In this document: positions 1 to 8,783 of the stretch, piece by piece
How the letters are laid out: each line of letters opens with the position of its first letter
Numbering within the stretch: position 1 is the stretch's first letter
DNA from: Dyadobacter luticola
GTDB lineage: Bacteria; Bacteroidota; Bacteroidia; Cytophagales; Spirosomataceae
Reading direction: 5' to 3'
Assembly: GCF_005860805.1 (NCBI RefSeq)
Contig: NZ_VCEJ01000002.1
Coordinates: 542,375 to 606,374, forward strand
Length of the DNA stretch: 64,000 nucleotides
Program-made: the position numbers and the translations under genes
The notes under the pieces: generated by a model
The model's input: the letters and a program-made list of their open reading frames with translations, nothing else
The model's database searches: none
Told to the model about the DNA's origin: nothing

Positions 1-536
1 GTGAAAGAATGGGAGTAAAGTTGTCCGAGCACATTCCGCAAAGGGTGCCGCGCATGCACTTCGTCATCACGGTAAGTCAGGATAAAAAGGCATTTCAGCT
101 GACCGATACGCCTGCCCAGAAATTTGATAAAATCAAGCGTAGCTTCGTCCGCCCAGTGAATGTCTTCAAAAACCACCACCATGCCTTTGCGCTCCTTATG
201 CAGTTCCTGTAAAACACTCAAAAAAAGCGACGTCCGGTCTTCGGCATCGGTATGAACCTCTGAGAATCCTTTTCCCAGCTGGATCAGAAGGTCGTATAGG
301 GGTGCAAGGGGCCGCGGGCTGTACAGTGCATCACAGGTTCCCCAGTATGTTTTGTAATCAGGTTTGATCTCTTTGCAAAATGCGTTGACCAAAGTGGTCT
401 TTCCGATACCTGGCTCACCAGTCACAAAAATGCAATGCCCTTCATCGCTTAATGTTTGTTTGAATTTGGAATGGAGCGTGGTTAAGAATTCAGCTCTTTC
501 GATAAGTTCCATGGCGCTATTTTCGAGAAATGGCAT
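1..536 (-). CDS. AAA-family ATPase/regulator, N-terminal part (runs off left edge)
   Basis: The minus strand is open from an ATG at 534-536 to the window edge (at least 178 residues). It begins MPFLENSAMELIERAEFL and carries a Walker A motif, GEPGIGKTT (about residues 31-39), and a Walker B-like stretch, MVVVFEDIHWAD. This is the AAA_16-type ATPase module found at the N-terminus of large LuxR- or cyclase-type signal-responsive ATPases, where ATP binding gates a C-terminal effector. The effector domain lies outside the window, so the output is unknown. The start codon is the first ATG of the frame; a start further upstream is possible. Confidence 0.75.
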   Translation of the reverse strand, partial: MPFLENSAMELIERAEFLTTLHSKFKQTLSDEGHCIFVTGEPGIGKTTLVNAFCKEIKPDYKTYWGTCDALYSPRPLAPLYDLLIQLGKGFSEVHTDAEDRTSLFLSVLQELHKERKGMVVVFEDIHWADEATLDFIKFLGRRIGQLKCLFILTYRDDEVHARHPLRNVLGQLYSHSF

Positions 537-863
537 CCAAGTTAGTGCGAAACGGAAGATAACACCGATACCGTAAACTAATTAGCCCTTTTAATCGCGA
601 AAAACCTTCATTAAAACAGCTAATCATCCACGGAATTTTCGTTAGCAAGCACAGGTCATGAATAGGTGGATTGGTTGTAACAACCGGCTATAATTTAGCT
701 CACCAACAGAAACATTACTATCAACTTTGAGACTCTTCTCCGGAGCCGGCCATCAGGGCTTTGTGTATGGATCATCATGGAAACTTGTGGCCAGGCACGA
801 GGAAAGGCAGTAGACTACAAGATTGGCGAGAAAGACTGGAAGCTTACTACGGTCCTAATCAAA
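537..863. other. Intergenic stretch, no supported gene
   Basis: This stretch lies between the ATPase start and the sigma-factor remnant. I read both strands and saw only short out-of-frame fragments with no recognisable family. It probably contains the promoter of the minus-strand ATPase, but no clear TTTG/TAnnTTTG pair was found. Confidence 0.4.
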
Positions 864-1135
864 TCAAGACTTTGACTGTTTGATCATTTCTTTACGAATC
901 ATTTGTACACACTTGTATTTTGGTTATTGGCTGTATGCTTATTTTTCCAGCCCATAGTTTCCATCAGCGTTTCAATTGGGAGCTGCAAATAGAAAAGTGA
1001 TTTAATAATCCACCGGCAGTGGGTCGTTATATTTTGCAGGTAGGATTCCATTTTCTGCTCGTCGGTCTGCTCCAATAAAAATATTTTTCTTACACTTCCA
1101 ATTAAAAATCGTTTTAGATGATCGTATTTTTCCAA
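864..1135 (-). pseudogene. ECF-type RNA polymerase sigma factor remnant (region 4), frameshifted
   Basis: The frame from 1135 reads through LFYLQLPIETLMETMGW and KNKHTANNQ, matching the sigma-70 region 4 helix-turn-helix of Bacteroidota ECF-like sigma factors (pattern MG(Y/W)KNxxTAxNQKYKC). Just after that the frame slips in an A run near 920. In the next frame the expected continuation KYKCVQMIRKEMIKQSKS follows, ending at a TGA at 864-866. There is no ATG: the nominal start is a TTG directly after a stop, so the N-terminal half (regions 1-2) is gone. It is a decayed gene rather than a functional small protein. The family call rests on the region-4 signature only. Confidence 0.55.
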
Positions 1136-1433
1136 TTAACATCAGCCAAATCTAAACGGAAATATGAGGTTCCTTATTAAACTTAAAATCAACAAAGGGT
1201 CGAACGGGTATCATGTTTCTGGTACCGATGATGCCGATAGTGAGATCCTCACAACTGGCAATCTATAACTTTGCTTTCTCAATTCAGATCCATTAATTTA
1301 ATGAGTGTCTTTGCAACGATATGCTCATAATTATTTGCTTTAAACCAGCCGCCAATCTTGATTGATAGCCATTAGTACTTGATTTCGAGGGCATTGACAC
1401 ATAGAACAAAGTTAGATTGACCTTTTGAACAAA
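1136..1433. other. Intergenic stretch, no supported gene
   Basis: No frame gives a recognisable product. The right end leads into the putative promoter of the following dehydrogenase gene. The missing 5' part of the sigma-factor remnant should lie here but could not be recognised, which suggests deletion rather than simple frameshifting. Confidence 0.35.
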
Positions 1434-1462
1434 CCGCACTTCAAAGCAACATCGTATCTTTG
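1434..1462 (+). promoter_or_regulatory. Putative Bacteroidota-type promoter of the damaged SDR gene
   Basis: TATCTTTG at 1455-1462 fits the -7 consensus TAnnTTTG. A TTTG at 1434-1437 lies 17 bases upstream, slightly short of the usual 19-base spacing. The start codon follows about 25 bases downstream. The match is suggestive only. Confidence 0.4.
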
Positions 1463-1486
1463 CATGCTTATAAAAATCAAATAGCT

Positions 1487-2324
1487 ATGGAAAAAGTATG
1501 GTTTATAACTGGTAGTTCGAGCGGCTTTGGCAGAAGCTTGACAGAAGCATTATTAGCAAAGGGCGATATTGTTGCGGCTACGGCAAGAAATACTGAAAAA
1601 TTAAATAATCTGGCTGTTAAATATACGGACCGCCTGTTGACACTGGAGTTAGATGTTACAAGCCAGCAGCAAATCCAGGCCGCTATTTCGGACACGATTG
1701 CCAAGTTCGGCCGTATCGATGTTCTGGTTAATAACGCCGGCTTTGGCGTAACCGGCGCAACTGAAGCTTTTACCGACGATCAGGTAAAGAACCAGTTTAC
1801 TGCAAATTTGCTGGCTCCTGTCAAGATCTGCAGGGCAGTATTGCCTTATATGAGAAAACAAAAAGCCGGGAGGATTTTTAAATTTAAGCTCAGTAGGCGG
1901 ATTGGTGGCAAGCATTGGCCTGTCCATTTACCAAAGCGCGAAATTCGGACTCACCGGGTTTAGCGAAGCGCTGGCAAAAGAAACGGCTCCGCTCGGGATA
2001 AAAGTGACTTCAGTAGAGCCAGGCGGAATGAGCACGAATTGGGCGGGGCAGTCCATGTCTTTCGCACCTCATATTGAAGGCTATGAATCGACGGTTGACG
2101 CCCGCGTTGAATTATTTAAAAGCGGAAAATTTGTAGCCAAAAGCGACCCGAATAAAGTTGCACAGGTATTGATAGAGCTGGCCGACAACCCTGAGCCGCC
2201 GATTCACCTGGTTCTTGGCAGCGACGCCGTGGGTATACTCAAACAGGCAGAAGCGACGAAGAAACAAGAATACGAAAAGTGGCTACCGGTGACTCTGTCG
2301 ACTGATGCAGACGATAGTAAATAA
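1487..2324 (+). pseudogene. Short-chain dehydrogenase/reductase, single-base frameshift
   Basis: Starting at ATG 1487 (MEKVWFITGSSSGFG) the product has the SDR cofactor motif TGSSSGFG near residue 8 and the NNAG motif. The frame then breaks in a T/A-rich run near 1877-1885. Translation resumes one frame over as NLSSVGGLVASIGLSIYQSAKFG, which holds the catalytic Ser and the YxxxK pair (YQSAK), and continues to a stop at 2324. Removing one base would restore a protein of about 278 residues of the classical NAD(P)-dependent oxidoreductase type. A full-length relative lies at 54495-55316, also next to an AraC gene. The frameshift could be real decay or a sequencing error in a homopolymer. Confidence 0.8.
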
Positions 2325-2338
2325 TAATATCATTAGTA

Positions 2339-2364
2339 ACAGCATGGTATAATTGCCATGCTGT
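2339..2364. terminator. Hairpin between SDR and AraC genes
   Basis: ACAGCATGG at 2339-2347 pairs perfectly with CCATGCTGT at 2356-2364 across an 8-base loop. There is no U-tract, and the right arm ends 4 bases before the AraC start at 2369. It may be a terminator for the SDR, an operator, or a structure that limits translation of the regulator. Confidence 0.4.
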
Positions 2365-2368
2365 AATT

Positions 2369-3188
2369 ATGCGAAAAATGGGCAGCCAGATAGAACACAG
2401 GACCTTACGTCAAATTACCTACACTTGCTATTCGAACAGCATAAGAGAAGGTGAACAATTTATTCCGGAACACGTATTTAGTTACCAGATTTCCGGGAAG
2501 CTCATCTATAACGACGGCGAAAATGAATATTTATTCGATGAAGATAGCTTTCGGTTAACAAGGAGGAACACGCTTATCAAGTTCAACAAGGTTCCTTCAC
2601 AGGACGGTGAATATTCTAATGTTTCTGTCTTCATGGATCAGAACACTCTGAGAAACATTAGTCTGGAATATGGCTACCGAGGAACTAAAAGTCACCGGAG
2701 CGAGCCTGCATTCCATATAACATCCAATGAGCTGCTGTCTGGTTATATTGAGTCACTAAAACCCTATGATGAACTCAATAAACCGGGCAATGAAATTTTA
2801 AAAAACCTAAAACTAAAGGAACTTATTATTGTGCTGATCCAGACGAATCCTTTTTTAATGGATATCTTGTTTGATTTTACCGAACCTGGAAAAATTGACC
2901 TGGAGGCCTTCATGAACCGCAATTTTCGCTTTAATGTTTCACTTGAACGTTTTGCTTACCTGACAGGCAGAAGCCTTTCTACATTTCAACTCGATTTTGA
3001 AAAGACTTTTGCAGCAAACCCCAGGAAATGGCTGCAGCAAAAAAGGCTCCAGGAAGCGTATTATCTTATTAAAGAAAAGGGCGCACATACGTCTGAGGTA
3101 TACATAGATGTTGGATTCCAAGACCTGTCACATTTCTCTTATGCTTTTAAAAAAAATGTTTGGTTTTCCGCCATCACAAATACCTTAA
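2369..3188 (+). pseudogene. AraC-family transcriptional regulator, frameshift in an A8 run near the C-terminus
   Basis: The protein has an N-terminal sensor half and a C-terminal AraC DNA-binding domain of two helix-turn-helix motifs (NVSLERFAYLTGRSLSTFQLDF, then DVGFQDLSHFSYAFKK). After HFSYAFKK the annotated frame turns into a non-family tail ending at 3232. Skipping one A of the run at 3149-3156 gives KKMFGFPPSQIP and a stop at 3186-3188, which is the standard family ending. So the gene is nearly intact with one extra A, and the altered tail follows the second helix-turn-helix. Starts at 2369 or 2378 are both possible. It lies 45 bases after the SDR stop, and AraC regulators commonly control such adjacent oxidoreductases (inference). 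Confidence 0.75.
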
Positions 3189-3310
3189 GCTGGAACTGGA
3201 AAAACGATATAAATCGTATTTTTTTCTTCTAAAACAGTTGCAAAAAAATCAATAGTTGATGATTTCTGGTCAAAAATATTCTTTGTTGTCTGAGGAGTGT
3301 TGGTGTTTAA

Positions 3311-3553
3311 CTAGTCTAACGAATTTTTGATCTCAGTTATCGGCAAATGATCACCGAGGAATTTTCCGTAATGGGCCATATTAATTTTTCCACTTTCATC
3401 AATAAGAAAGTCAGCACCGATGCGGTCAGAACTACCGTCTGATTTGATTTCACGTTTGATTAATCTTTTTCCCTTTTTCACTTTTCCCCACGTACCATGA
3501 AATAGCCCTTTCATAACTTTGCCCATTTTTTTATCGATATCATAGAGCCTCAC
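3311..3553 (-). pseudogene. C-terminal fragment of a peroxiredoxin/thioredoxin-like protein
   Basis: The 80 residues contain RIGADFLIDESGKI and AHYGKFLGDHLP, the typical end of AhpC/TSA-like thioredoxin-fold proteins that use this segment as the last strands and helix of the fold. The N-terminal half with the redox cysteine is missing, so a redox function is unlikely. The only start is a GTG that overlaps the stop of the upstream surface-protein gene (GTGA at 3550-3553), which could give coupled translation. The more likely reading is that an insertion or deletion fused the tail of this gene to the end of its neighbour. Confidence 0.5.
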
Positions 3554-5148
3554 AGGACGAACACTTTACCAAAGTAAACGTAGCTGCTTCCACCCCTCAT
3601 AAGGATTCGGATCTTGTAAGCGAAGGGACCTTGCATGATACTTCCTTTATAGATGCCGTCCCAAAGTGAATAACCGCTAGAAATGACTCCGGGTTTATTC
3701 TGCAAAATAACTTCTCCCCACCGGTTATAAAGTGTCAATTCTTGTACTTCAAGCTTTGCGTCTGAAAAAAAAATTTCCCATCTGTCATTGATTCCATCTT
3801 TGTTTGGAGTAAACGCTGATGGTAAAAAGAATGACTGGTTGCAGGACGATACTAAATCTACATTTTGCTCAACGACACAATCCTGATCGTCTTTCAAGGT
3901 AACTGTAAATCTTCCCTGCGCTAATTGAGTAAATACGGCCTCGTTTTGAAACTCTGTCTTGTCAAGACTGTAAGAGTAACCGCCCGTTCCGGTTGCTACA
4001 ATCACTATTTGGCCATTAGACATGCCGCAAGCCGGTTTTTGTACATCTATTTGACTAATTACTGGCCCGATGCTTTTATTTATCGTAATGTCCGTTGAGT
4101 CGGCGCACCCACCTTCGTCTTTGACTAAAAGCTGATATTTGCCAGCCTGCAAACTGTCGAATTCGTTTAGATGTTGTTCAGGCCTGCCGGTAATGGTGTA
4201 AGACAAGTTACCATTGCCCGTAGCCATCGGTAATTTTACCTTACCATTGGGAATCCCACAGGATGTCGCTACTACATCTATCTGATTCAGTTGCAACTTT
4301 TGGCTCTTCTTTAAAGAGACATTCTGTGACACGGTGCATAGAGAGTCATCCGTGACCCAAACCGTGAAATCTCCTCCCTTGAGCTGCTCAAACAAGTTGT
4401 TTTCGCTGAAATTTTTGCCGTCGAGCGAGTAGGTTAAAATGCCATTTCCGCCATAAGCTTCGATATGGATTAGACCATTTGCATCTCCACATTTGGGGTC
4501 AGTTAAGTCAACTGAAAGAATGCTGGGAGAAAGTTGCTTTTCGATTTTTACCTTATCACTGACTATACATCCCTCCGATAACGGTTGAGCAGAAATCTTG
4601 TAATCTCCGCCAGCGAGGTTGTCAAAAAAGCCAGATAATTGCATAGGGCCATCATTGAGCCTGTATTTCAGTGGGTAACGTTCTGAACCACCATCGCCTA
4701 CCACGCTCAAAGTTCCATCATTTTTCCCGCAACTGGCGGGCGTTGTTGTGACTTTAACGAGAATGGCGTCCACCACTTCAATTTTTATGGGAGTAACGAC
4801 AGACTCAACTCCGCCCAGATTTTGTGTGAGATAAAAGGTTGTGGTGGAGTCGAGTGGCGCCGTATGAAAGGTATTACCTTTGGCAAGAAAAGCATTTCTC
4901 GAGGAATCTGCATACCAAGTTACGTTTATTCCAGTCACATTGAGCACCGGGCTACCACCGCGGCAAGTTACATCCGGCGATTGCAGAATGATAGAATCGG
5001 TATGTGCTGACTGCGGTTCTGTAAGCACTACTACGATTGTGCTTTTTAAGTCAGATGCATAGACGCTATTAAATAATTGGAACGTCGCAATCAACAGACT
5101 AATCCATTTTATAAGACCTGTGCCTGAGAGCTGATTTTCAATTGCCAT
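3550..5148 (-). CDS. SprB-repeat surface protein with CHU_C-type T9SS sorting domain
   Basis: This 532-residue protein has a signal sequence (about residues 1-31, core LIKWISLLIATFQLF), an Ig/PKD-like domain (about 43-125), and then four SprB-type repeats (about 130-435). Each repeat starts around a Cys-Gly pair such as SCGKNDGT, CGDANG, SCGIPNG or CGMSNG. The last 90 residues, beginning PSAFTPNKDGINDRWEI, are the gliding-motility CHU_C domain that directs export and anchoring by type IX secretion. It should be an exposed or released adhesin-like protein. SprB itself is thousands of residues long, so this is a small member. It has its own gene, with no obvious operon partner. Confidence 0.88.
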   Translation of the reverse strand: MAIENQLSGTGLIKWISLLIATFQLFNSVYASDLKSTIVVVLTEPQSAHTDSIILQSPDVTCRGGSPVLNVTGINVTWYADSSRNAFLAKGNTFHTAPLDSTTTFYLTQNLGGVESVVTPIKIEVVDAILVKVTTTPASCGKNDGTLSVVGDGGSERYPLKYRLNDGPMQLSGFFDNLAGGDYKISAQPLSEGCIVSDKVKIEKQLSPSILSVDLTDPKCGDANGLIHIEAYGGNGILTYSLDGKNFSENNLFEQLKGGDFTVWVTDDSLCTVSQNVSLKKSQKLQLNQIDVVATSCGIPNGKVKLPMATGNGNLSYTITGRPEQHLNEFDSLQAGKYQLLVKDEGGCADSTDITINKSIGPVISQIDVQKPACGMSNGQIVIVATGTGGYSYSLDKTEFQNEAVFTQLAQGRFTVTLKDDQDCVVEQNVDLVSSCNQSFFLPSAFTPNKDGINDRWEIFFSDAKLEVQELTLYNRWGEVILQNKPGVISSGYSLWDGIYKGSIMQGPFAYKIRILMRGGSSYVYFGKVFVL

Positions 5149-5270
5149 ATTTCATTTGGCAAATCGTAGATTGAAATAGCGCTTAATTGAAATCTGTATT
5201 CTATTAAGCTTTCCACTAAATGATATTTAATCCAACGCATTAAGGAATTAATTGTAGCCGTGCACATCTC

Positions 5271-5306
5271 TGCACCCCGCCAGCTCTTTTAAACTGACGG
5301 GGTGCA
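5271..5306 (-). terminator. Strong hairpin after the T9SS protein gene
   Basis: TGCACCCCGCCAG at 5271-5283 pairs with CTGACGGGGTGCA at 5294-5306 (one mismatch), a GC-rich stem immediately downstream of the minus-strand gene that stops at 5311. It lacks a long U-tract but is well placed as a terminator. Confidence 0.6.
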
Positions 5307-5310
5307 AATA

Positions 5311-6474
5311 TTATTCAAGAATTATCCTTTCCTTCCGCACGGGCAATTTCGATTTTTCGTCCGAAATTACATGAATATAGTACGTTCCACGAGGAAACTT
5401 ACTAACATCCATTTCTATCTTGTGATTTGCCTTGTATGATTCGAGCCTACTTAGCTCGTCAGCCGAAATATTTTTTATCTCCTCCCCGGACTTTTCAGAG
5501 TATAGAACTACTTGGAAAGGAATGGAATTAGCAGATTCGGTATCAGCAAATTCAAGTGACAGCAAATTAGAAGCCGGATTTGGATAAATGGTTTTTAGCA
5601 TTCCACCTGCGCCTGGGATGTAAAAACAATATGATGTTCCTGTTCCACACGAATTAGTACCACTCACACAAATTGTTGCGCCTGAAGATGTTGTTATGTA
5701 TGCATCTCCATAATTTTGAACAATTGAAGCAGAACCGGAAGTAACAGTGAAAGCGTACGTTACGGACGGATAACCCGAGATTTGAGTAAACTGCCACATA
5801 TTCGAGCCTGGATCAAATAGCGAATAACTTGGATTTGTAATAACAGGTGTACCTAAGTTCGCGCTGGTTAAAGTACTTTCCAAGTTGCTACACGACGGAA
5901 CAACAGCTTTAACAGAGTAAGTCCCAGAGGAACTATTGGCAATTGTCACAGTACTTGAAACTCCTGGTAAGGCCGTGACAATACTTCCTCCGTTGACAGT
6001 TACCCCACCTGTTGATTGCCAAACAAAATTCATTGGTTTAGTACTTTGGAAAGCATAGCTGCTATTTGCAGTGAAGCTTGCAGAATGGCCAGCACAGACA
6101 TTTGATCCCGTAACCGTCGGAGCAGGAGGTCGTTGTTGAATATATACCCTTATTTCGCCAGTATTATTTACATAGCCGACATCGATGTAACCATTTTGGC
6201 GTGCAGCATCAAGATTTAGTGTTTTTTGAACATCTGAAGCAGTGTTACTTATGCTTAAATTAGACGATGACGTTGCTCGCATTTTTAGAATATCGGTGCC
6301 ATTTGTAACGACATCTATGATAAGTGCGACACTGGTCTTGCTACACTCGATATAAGCTACCTGGCCATTCGTATACCAGGTGCCATTTACCTGTACTCTT
6401 GAAGGAGCTACAGCAAAAACTGCGGCACAACAAGAAAATAAAAAGAATACTGTTAGGTAAAACAAATTTCTCAT
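5311..6474 (-). CDS. Secreted Ig-like protein with type A T9SS sorting domain
   Basis: The 387 residues start with a signal peptide (MRNLFYLTVFFLFSCCAAVFA). The middle (about 110-290) is Ser/Thr-rich with Ig/PKD-like segments (APTVTGSNVCAGHSASF; VWQSTGGVTV). The end is a Por-type sorting domain beginning TIYPNPASNLLSLEF, with later conserved RGTYYIHV, about 90 residues long. Proteins with this domain cross the outer membrane by type IX secretion and are then processed. No catalytic motif is visible, so a binding or matrix role is only a guess. It ends at a strong hairpin and looks monocistronic. Confidence 0.85.
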   Translation of the reverse strand: MRNLFYLTVFFLFSCCAAVFAVAPSRVQVNGTWYTNGQVAYIECSKTSVALIIDVVTNGTDILKMRATSSSNLSISNTASDVQKTLNLDAARQNGYIDVGYVNNTGEIRVYIQQRPPAPTVTGSNVCAGHSASFTANSSYAFQSTKPMNFVWQSTGGVTVNGGSIVTALPGVSSTVTIANSSSGTYSVKAVVPSCSNLESTLTSANLGTPVITNPSYSLFDPGSNMWQFTQISGYPSVTYAFTVTSGSASIVQNYGDAYITTSSGATICVSGTNSCGTGTSYCFYIPGAGGMLKTIYPNPASNLLSLEFADTESANSIPFQVVLYSEKSGEEIKNISADELSRLESYKANHKIEMDVSKFPRGTYYIHVISDEKSKLPVRKERIILE

Positions 6475-6837
6475 TGATATTAAAGTTTATCGTGAACATT
6501 AATTGTCTCCCTAAGTTACTTTAGATTAAATTATTTAAATTATAAATGTCATTAAATTAATATTAAACTTTTCTAACGGATATAGAAGGTTTTCTACACT
6601 TCTATTTTGCATTGTTTCCAGCATTGGCCTGGTGATCAACTTGGGTGGTGTCGTCCCAGGATAGAGGTTTTTTTGAGAATCCAATGATAATGCCGTGAAT
6701 TGCAAAAAAGTGGTTATGGCCTTCGATTGTGTTTACAAATTATCAGGGGCATGTTTGGACAAAATGTCTAATGAAAGTATCGTCCGCACTGCCCCCACAT
6801 TTATATATTTAATTTCAGCAACCAGCGGATGAATGAT
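6475..6837. other. Intergenic region upstream of a secreted-protein gene
   Basis: This AT-rich region separates two minus-strand genes. It should hold the promoter of the T9SS protein (reading left) and the end of the LytTR regulator transcript. Short frames exist in the right half but none matches a family. Confidence 0.35.
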
Positions 6838-7548
6838 TTAGCTGATTCTTTTAAAAAGATCTTCGCGGTAAAATTCGCCGATTGGAATCTCCTTTTTGTC
6901 GATCATAACACGGTTTCGCTCAATGCTTTCAATTTTATTCAAAGCAACGATAAACGACCGGTGTATTCTTAAAAACTGGTCGCTTGACAATTTTTCCATC
7001 AGGCTAGACAGGGAAAGCTGTGTTGTGATCTGGCTCTGGCGCGTATGTAGCATGACGTGATCTTTCTTACCCTCAATAAACAGTATTTCCTGTACATCAA
7101 CACGGACTGTTTTGCTGCCGGATTTGATAAAAATATTTCCGTCCAACGGCTTTGTTTCAGTCAGATTTTGGTTTCGCTGCTGATTTTCAGATAATTGTGC
7201 TTGTGCTTTTTGCACCGCCGTCAGAAACCGACTGAATGGAATGGGTTTGAGCAGATAGTCTACCACATTCAGTTCAAATGCATCCACTGCAAACTGGGGG
7301 TAAGCTGTCGTCAGGATTACAAGAGGCGGGGTCTTTATGGCCTGAAGAAACTCCAATCCATTCAGGCCTGGCATTTCAATGTCCAGAAAAAGCAAGTCAA
7401 TTGGGTTTCTTGCCAAAAATTCGAGTGCCTGCATGGGTTTTGCGCACAGCTGAGCGAGATGCAGGAATGGTATCCGCTCGATATAAGCCTCCATTACTTC
7501 GAGGGCCAGTCTTTCATCGTCTATTGCCAGGCATTGAATCTTCGTCAT
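6838..7548 (-). CDS. LytTR-family response regulator
   Basis: This 236-residue protein has a receiver domain (about 4-120) with acidic residues at ID-D near 9-11, the phospho-acceptor Asp in LLFLDIEMPG (residue 56), Thr in LTTAYP and Lys in LLKPIPFSRF. It is followed by a LytTR DNA-binding domain (about 137-236, with the typical IHRSFIVALNKIE). It binds DNA as a phosphorylated dimer at direct repeats. The LytS-type kinase gene lies 6 bases upstream on the same strand, so the two form an operon. The adjacent divergent ABC exporter is the natural candidate target (inference). Confidence 0.93.
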   Translation of the reverse strand: MTKIQCLAIDDERLALEVMEAYIERIPFLHLAQLCAKPMQALEFLARNPIDLLFLDIEMPGLNGLEFLQAIKTPPLVILTTAYPQFAVDAFELNVVDYLLKPIPFSRFLTAVQKAQAQLSENQQRNQNLTETKPLDGNIFIKSGSKTVRVDVQEILFIEGKKDHVMLHTRQSQITTQLSLSSLMEKLSSDQFLRIHRSFIVALNKIESIERNRVMIDKKEIPIGEFYREDLFKRIS

Positions 7549-7554
7549 TGCAGA

Positions 7555-8583
7555 TCAAAAGGTCAGGGAAAGTGTGGTTTGAAAGCTTTTATTGGTTTCG
7601 TTAAAATACAACTGATGCCGGTCCGGATACAAATGCAGCAAGCGCCGTTCCAAATTGGCTAGTCCGATCCCCCCTGTTGCGGCCATTGATTTTGTGCCAA
7701 TCCCGTTATCGGTTAGCAGCCTGATACTGCTTTCCGTCACGGAAAGAGAAATGGACGCAAATCCGGACCCATGTTTAAATACATTTTCGACGATCGGCAT
7801 TAATAGCAGCGGTTCGAGGAATATGTTTTCAACATCTCCCTGTATTTCGAAATGCACTGGAAAGTCCAACGGTAGCCGAAGTCTTTGCAACTCAAGAAAA
7901 TGTTCGATCATCTCCACTTCTTTGGCAAGGCCTATCTGGTCGTTATTGGTTTCGTAAAGTACATACCGCATCAGTTGGGAAAGCCGCATGATACCCGCCG
8001 AAGTTTCTACCGACTGTTTGATAGCTAACCCATAAAGCGCATTTAGTGTATTGAAAAGAAAGTGCGGATTGAGCTGTGACCGGAGGAATGCCAGCTCTGT
8101 TTTCAAATACGCATTTTCGAGCTCCCTTGTTTTTTGCTGAAATGAAAACCAGTCGACAGAAAACCGCACGATACAGGCAATTCCTGCAAACATTAACAAT
8201 TCGAATGACCTCAAAACAAACTGCTCATCGTAAGATAATGGAAATAACGTAGCGTCCGGGCCAAGATACCAATTTCGCAGTGAGTGGTAGGCGGGAATAA
8301 AGATGGTTACCAGGACCAGTATTGTGGCAACATTCAGCAGCAGGAACCGTGGGACTTTCATCTTTGCCAACAGGGTAGGAATAAAATAGCTGTAATTGGC
8401 GTAGAAAACGATCATCTCCGCGACAAGATGAATGCTTGGGTGGCCAATCAAAAAGTTAACTCCCTGATAATTATTGATATAAATAGCGGACAACAGATAG
8501 ATCAGCCAAACCATGCCATGAAACAGCGCAGGCAAATAGTAGGGCAGAGGCTTGTGAAGAAGCTGTTGAAACCGGTTTTGCAT
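7555..8583 (-). CDS. LytS-type membrane sensor histidine kinase
   Basis: I chose the ATG at 8581-8583 (MQNRFQQLLHKPLPYYLPALF) over an upstream frame extension that lacks family character; the protein is about 342 residues. Four or more membrane segments fill residues 10-150. The kinase part then has the His_kinase (PF06580) motif LRSQLNPHFLFNTLNALYGL and an ATPase domain with MPIVENVFKHG and GIGLANLERRL. It phosphorylates the LytTR regulator encoded immediately downstream. The ligand is unknown. Membrane-integral LytS sensors next to a BceA/BcrA-type exporter often respond to cell-envelope stress, which is an inference here. Confidence 0.92.
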   Translation of the reverse strand: MQNRFQQLLHKPLPYYLPALFHGMVWLIYLLSAIYINNYQGVNFLIGHPSIHLVAEMIVFYANYSYFIPTLLAKMKVPRFLLLNVATILVLVTIFIPAYHSLRNWYLGPDATLFPLSYDEQFVLRSFELLMFAGIACIVRFSVDWFSFQQKTRELENAYLKTELAFLRSQLNPHFLFNTLNALYGLAIKQSVETSAGIMRLSQLMRYVLYETNNDQIGLAKEVEMIEHFLELQRLRLPLDFPVHFEIQGDVENIFLEPLLLMPIVENVFKHGSGFASISLSVTESSIRLLTDNGIGTKSMAATGGIGLANLERRLLHLYPDRHQLYFNETNKSFQTTLSLTF

Positions 8584-8783
8584 AATTGGTAAAATTACCG
8601 AATAAGCCTTTCCTTTTCCTAAATTACCCTCAGACTGCCCTCTGAGTATATCAGACGCCATTTTTAAGGCCTTCAAGACGCGCAGTGGGCTGAAAGATAT
8701 GCCAGGTGTTTTCAGGAAGGCATTGGCGGTTTTTTGTTTTTGAAGTCAAACTCGCGGATTTGTTTTGGAGAAAATCAAATCTG

